In this document: positions 7,699-8,074 of the stretch, in pieces
How positions within the stretch are numbered: position 1 is the stretch's first letter
How the letters are laid out: each line of letters starts with the position of its first letter
From: Anaerolineales bacterium
Lineage (GTDB): Bacteria > Chloroflexota > Anaerolineae > Anaerolineales > UBA11657
Direction: 5' to 3'
Assembly: GCA_947503585.1 (NCBI GenBank)
Contig: CANNEJ010000057.1
Span: forward strand, 1 to 8,074
DNA: 8,074 bases
Translations under genes and position numbers: made by a program
Notes under the pieces: model-generated
The model's database searches: none
Told to the model about the DNA's origin: nothing
Seen by the model: only the letters and a program-made list of their open reading frames with translations

Positions 7699-7734
7699 GA
7701 AGTAGTAATAGCTTCCAAAATACTTTGCGGTCAT
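7663..7734 (-). CDS. Tyr/Phe-rich leader peptide of the aro operon attenuator
   Basis: A 23-codon frame from ATG (7734-7732) to TAA (7665-7663). Residues 5-12 read YFGSYYYF, giving four Tyr and two Phe in eight codons (TAT TTT GGA AGC TAT TAC TAC TTC), followed by an Ala-rich tail ending VASP. Such a cluster of codons for the pathway's end products, between a promoter and a terminator in front of the biosynthetic genes, is the hallmark of ribosome-mediated attenuation as in the trp, his and phe leaders. Stalling at codons 9-12 for lack of charged tRNA-Tyr or tRNA-Phe would cover the start of hairpin A. No Shine-Dalgarno precedes the ATG, and the -10 element lies only 8 nt upstream, so the mRNA may be leaderless. 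The peptide itself probably has no other function. No homologue was checked. Confidence 0.8.
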   Translation of the reverse strand: MTAKYFGSYYYFGAALAATVASP

Positions 7735-7742
7735 CGAGCGAA

Positions 7743-7771
7743 ATAATAACCCATCCGAGTTAAAAGCGCAA
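7743..7771 (-). promoter_or_regulatory. Promoter for the aro operon leader
   Basis: On the minus strand TTGCGC (7771-7766) and TATTAT (7748-7743) are separated by exactly 17 nt. The -10 matches TATAAT at five of six positions and the -35 matches TTGACA at its first three. The -35 overlaps the last codons of the nucleotide-sugar dehydrogenase. The expected start is about 7735-7737, at or just before the leader peptide ATG at 7734. An additional promoter further upstream inside the dehydrogenase gene cannot be excluded. Confidence 0.6.
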
Positions 7772-8074
7772 GACCTGCGCCGTGCGCATATTGCGGTCAA
7801 TTTCCGGCCGCTGGGCTTCCAGCTCCGCCATCACTCCGGCGTGTTCCACCAACATTACAAGGCAATCCGCGCCGGCACAGGCCTTTGCCAGCGTTTCCGG
7901 GTAGGCCATGCCCTTCACCAGCGGGTCGTAGTGCGCCACTTCGTAGCCATCGGCGCGCAGCAGTTCCACCACATGCACAGCCGGGCTCTCGCGCGTGTCC
8001 TCGGTATTTGGCTTGTACGAGGCCCCAATCGCCACAATGCGCGGGTCCAAAACGCCGCGCACGGACTGGCGCAC
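7760..8074 (-). CDS. Nucleotide-sugar dehydrogenase, C-terminal part (runs off right edge)
   Basis: The last 104 codons of a UDP-glucose / UDP-N-acetyl-mannosamine dehydrogenase family protein, which oxidises the C6 hydroxyl of a nucleotide sugar to a carboxylate for surface polysaccharide synthesis. Seen: IGASYKPNTEDTRESPA (visible residues 16-32), the signature that opens the C-terminal UDP-binding domain, then VVELLRADGYEVAHYDPLV (35-53), ADCLVMLVEH and the terminal VLRF before TAA (7762-7760). The N-terminal NAD domain and the catalytic cysteine lie outside the window, so the substrate cannot be decided; the KPNTEDTRESPA form is common in WecC- and TuaD-like proteins. It is unrelated to the aro operon, and its 3' end contains the -35 of the operon promoter. 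Confidence 0.9.
   Translation of the reverse strand: MRQSVRGVLDPRIVAIGASYKPNTEDTRESPAVHVVELLRADGYEVAHYDPLVKGMAYPETLAKACAGADCLVMLVEHAGVMAELEAQRPEIDRNMRTAQVLRF

Noticed and set aside
7600..7734. A T-box riboswitch in the aroH leader, prompted by GGTGCCGCG resembling the T-box GGTGGNACCGCG core
   Set aside because: The invariant bulge that pairs with the tRNA CCA end is missing at the core, and about 100 nt between promoter and terminator is too short for a normal Stem I with specifier loop. The Tyr/Phe-rich frame explains the region better.

Overview
This window is a chromosomal fragment from a GC-rich bacterium. Every convincing gene lies on the minus strand, so transcription runs from high to low coordinates. 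Most of it is a seven-gene aromatic amino acid operon. In transcription order this is AroH-type chorismate mutase (7583-7206), two tandem type I-beta DAHP synthases (7128-6118 and 6096-5086), prephenate dehydrogenase TyrA (5055-4171), EPSP synthase AroA (4126-2843), shikimate dehydrogenase AroE (2829-1954) and chorismate synthase AroC (1961-789). Spacing is 13 to 77 bp, and aroE and aroC overlap by 8 nt. The lineage cannot be fixed from the sequence. The Thermotoga-like DAHP synthases, Bacillus-like AroH and AroA, and possible leaderless starts fit Chloroflexota or another deep Gram-positive-like lineage better than an enteric bacterium, but this is a guess.

The most notable region is the 176-bp gap upstream of aroH (7584-7759). 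It holds a plausible promoter (TTGCGC-N17-TATTAT), then a 23-codon reading frame (7734-7663) whose residues 5-12 read YFGSYYYF. A strong intrinsic terminator (stem 7608-7632 plus T tract) follows and ends only about two dozen bases before the aroH ATG. The leader also contains mutually exclusive hairpins, including a 7-nt segment in leader codons 14-16 that is complementary to the 5' arm of the terminator. Together these look like a ribosome-mediated transcription attenuator sensing charged tRNA-Tyr and tRNA-Phe and controlling the whole operon.

Working together, the enzymes cover entry into the shikimate pathway (DAHP synthase), shikimate formation (AroE), EPSP (AroA), chorismate (AroC), prephenate (AroH) and 4-hydroxyphenylpyruvate for tyrosine (TyrA). 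Dehydroquinate synthase, dehydroquinate dehydratase, shikimate kinase and prephenate dehydratase are not in the window. The two DAHP synthases differ at the N-terminal domain positions that contact tyrosine in the Thermotoga enzyme, so they may respond to different effectors.

The flanks are unrelated. On the right is the C-terminus of a nucleotide-sugar dehydrogenase (7760-8074, continuing outside). On the left are a tRNA-Gln(UUG) gene (691-762), a hairpin terminator candidate (636-679), a TATAAT promoter element, and the N-terminal uridylyltransferase part of GlmU (1-590, continuing outside). No mobile elements, CRISPR arrays or plus-strand genes were found, and no stretch over 300 bp lacks a gene.
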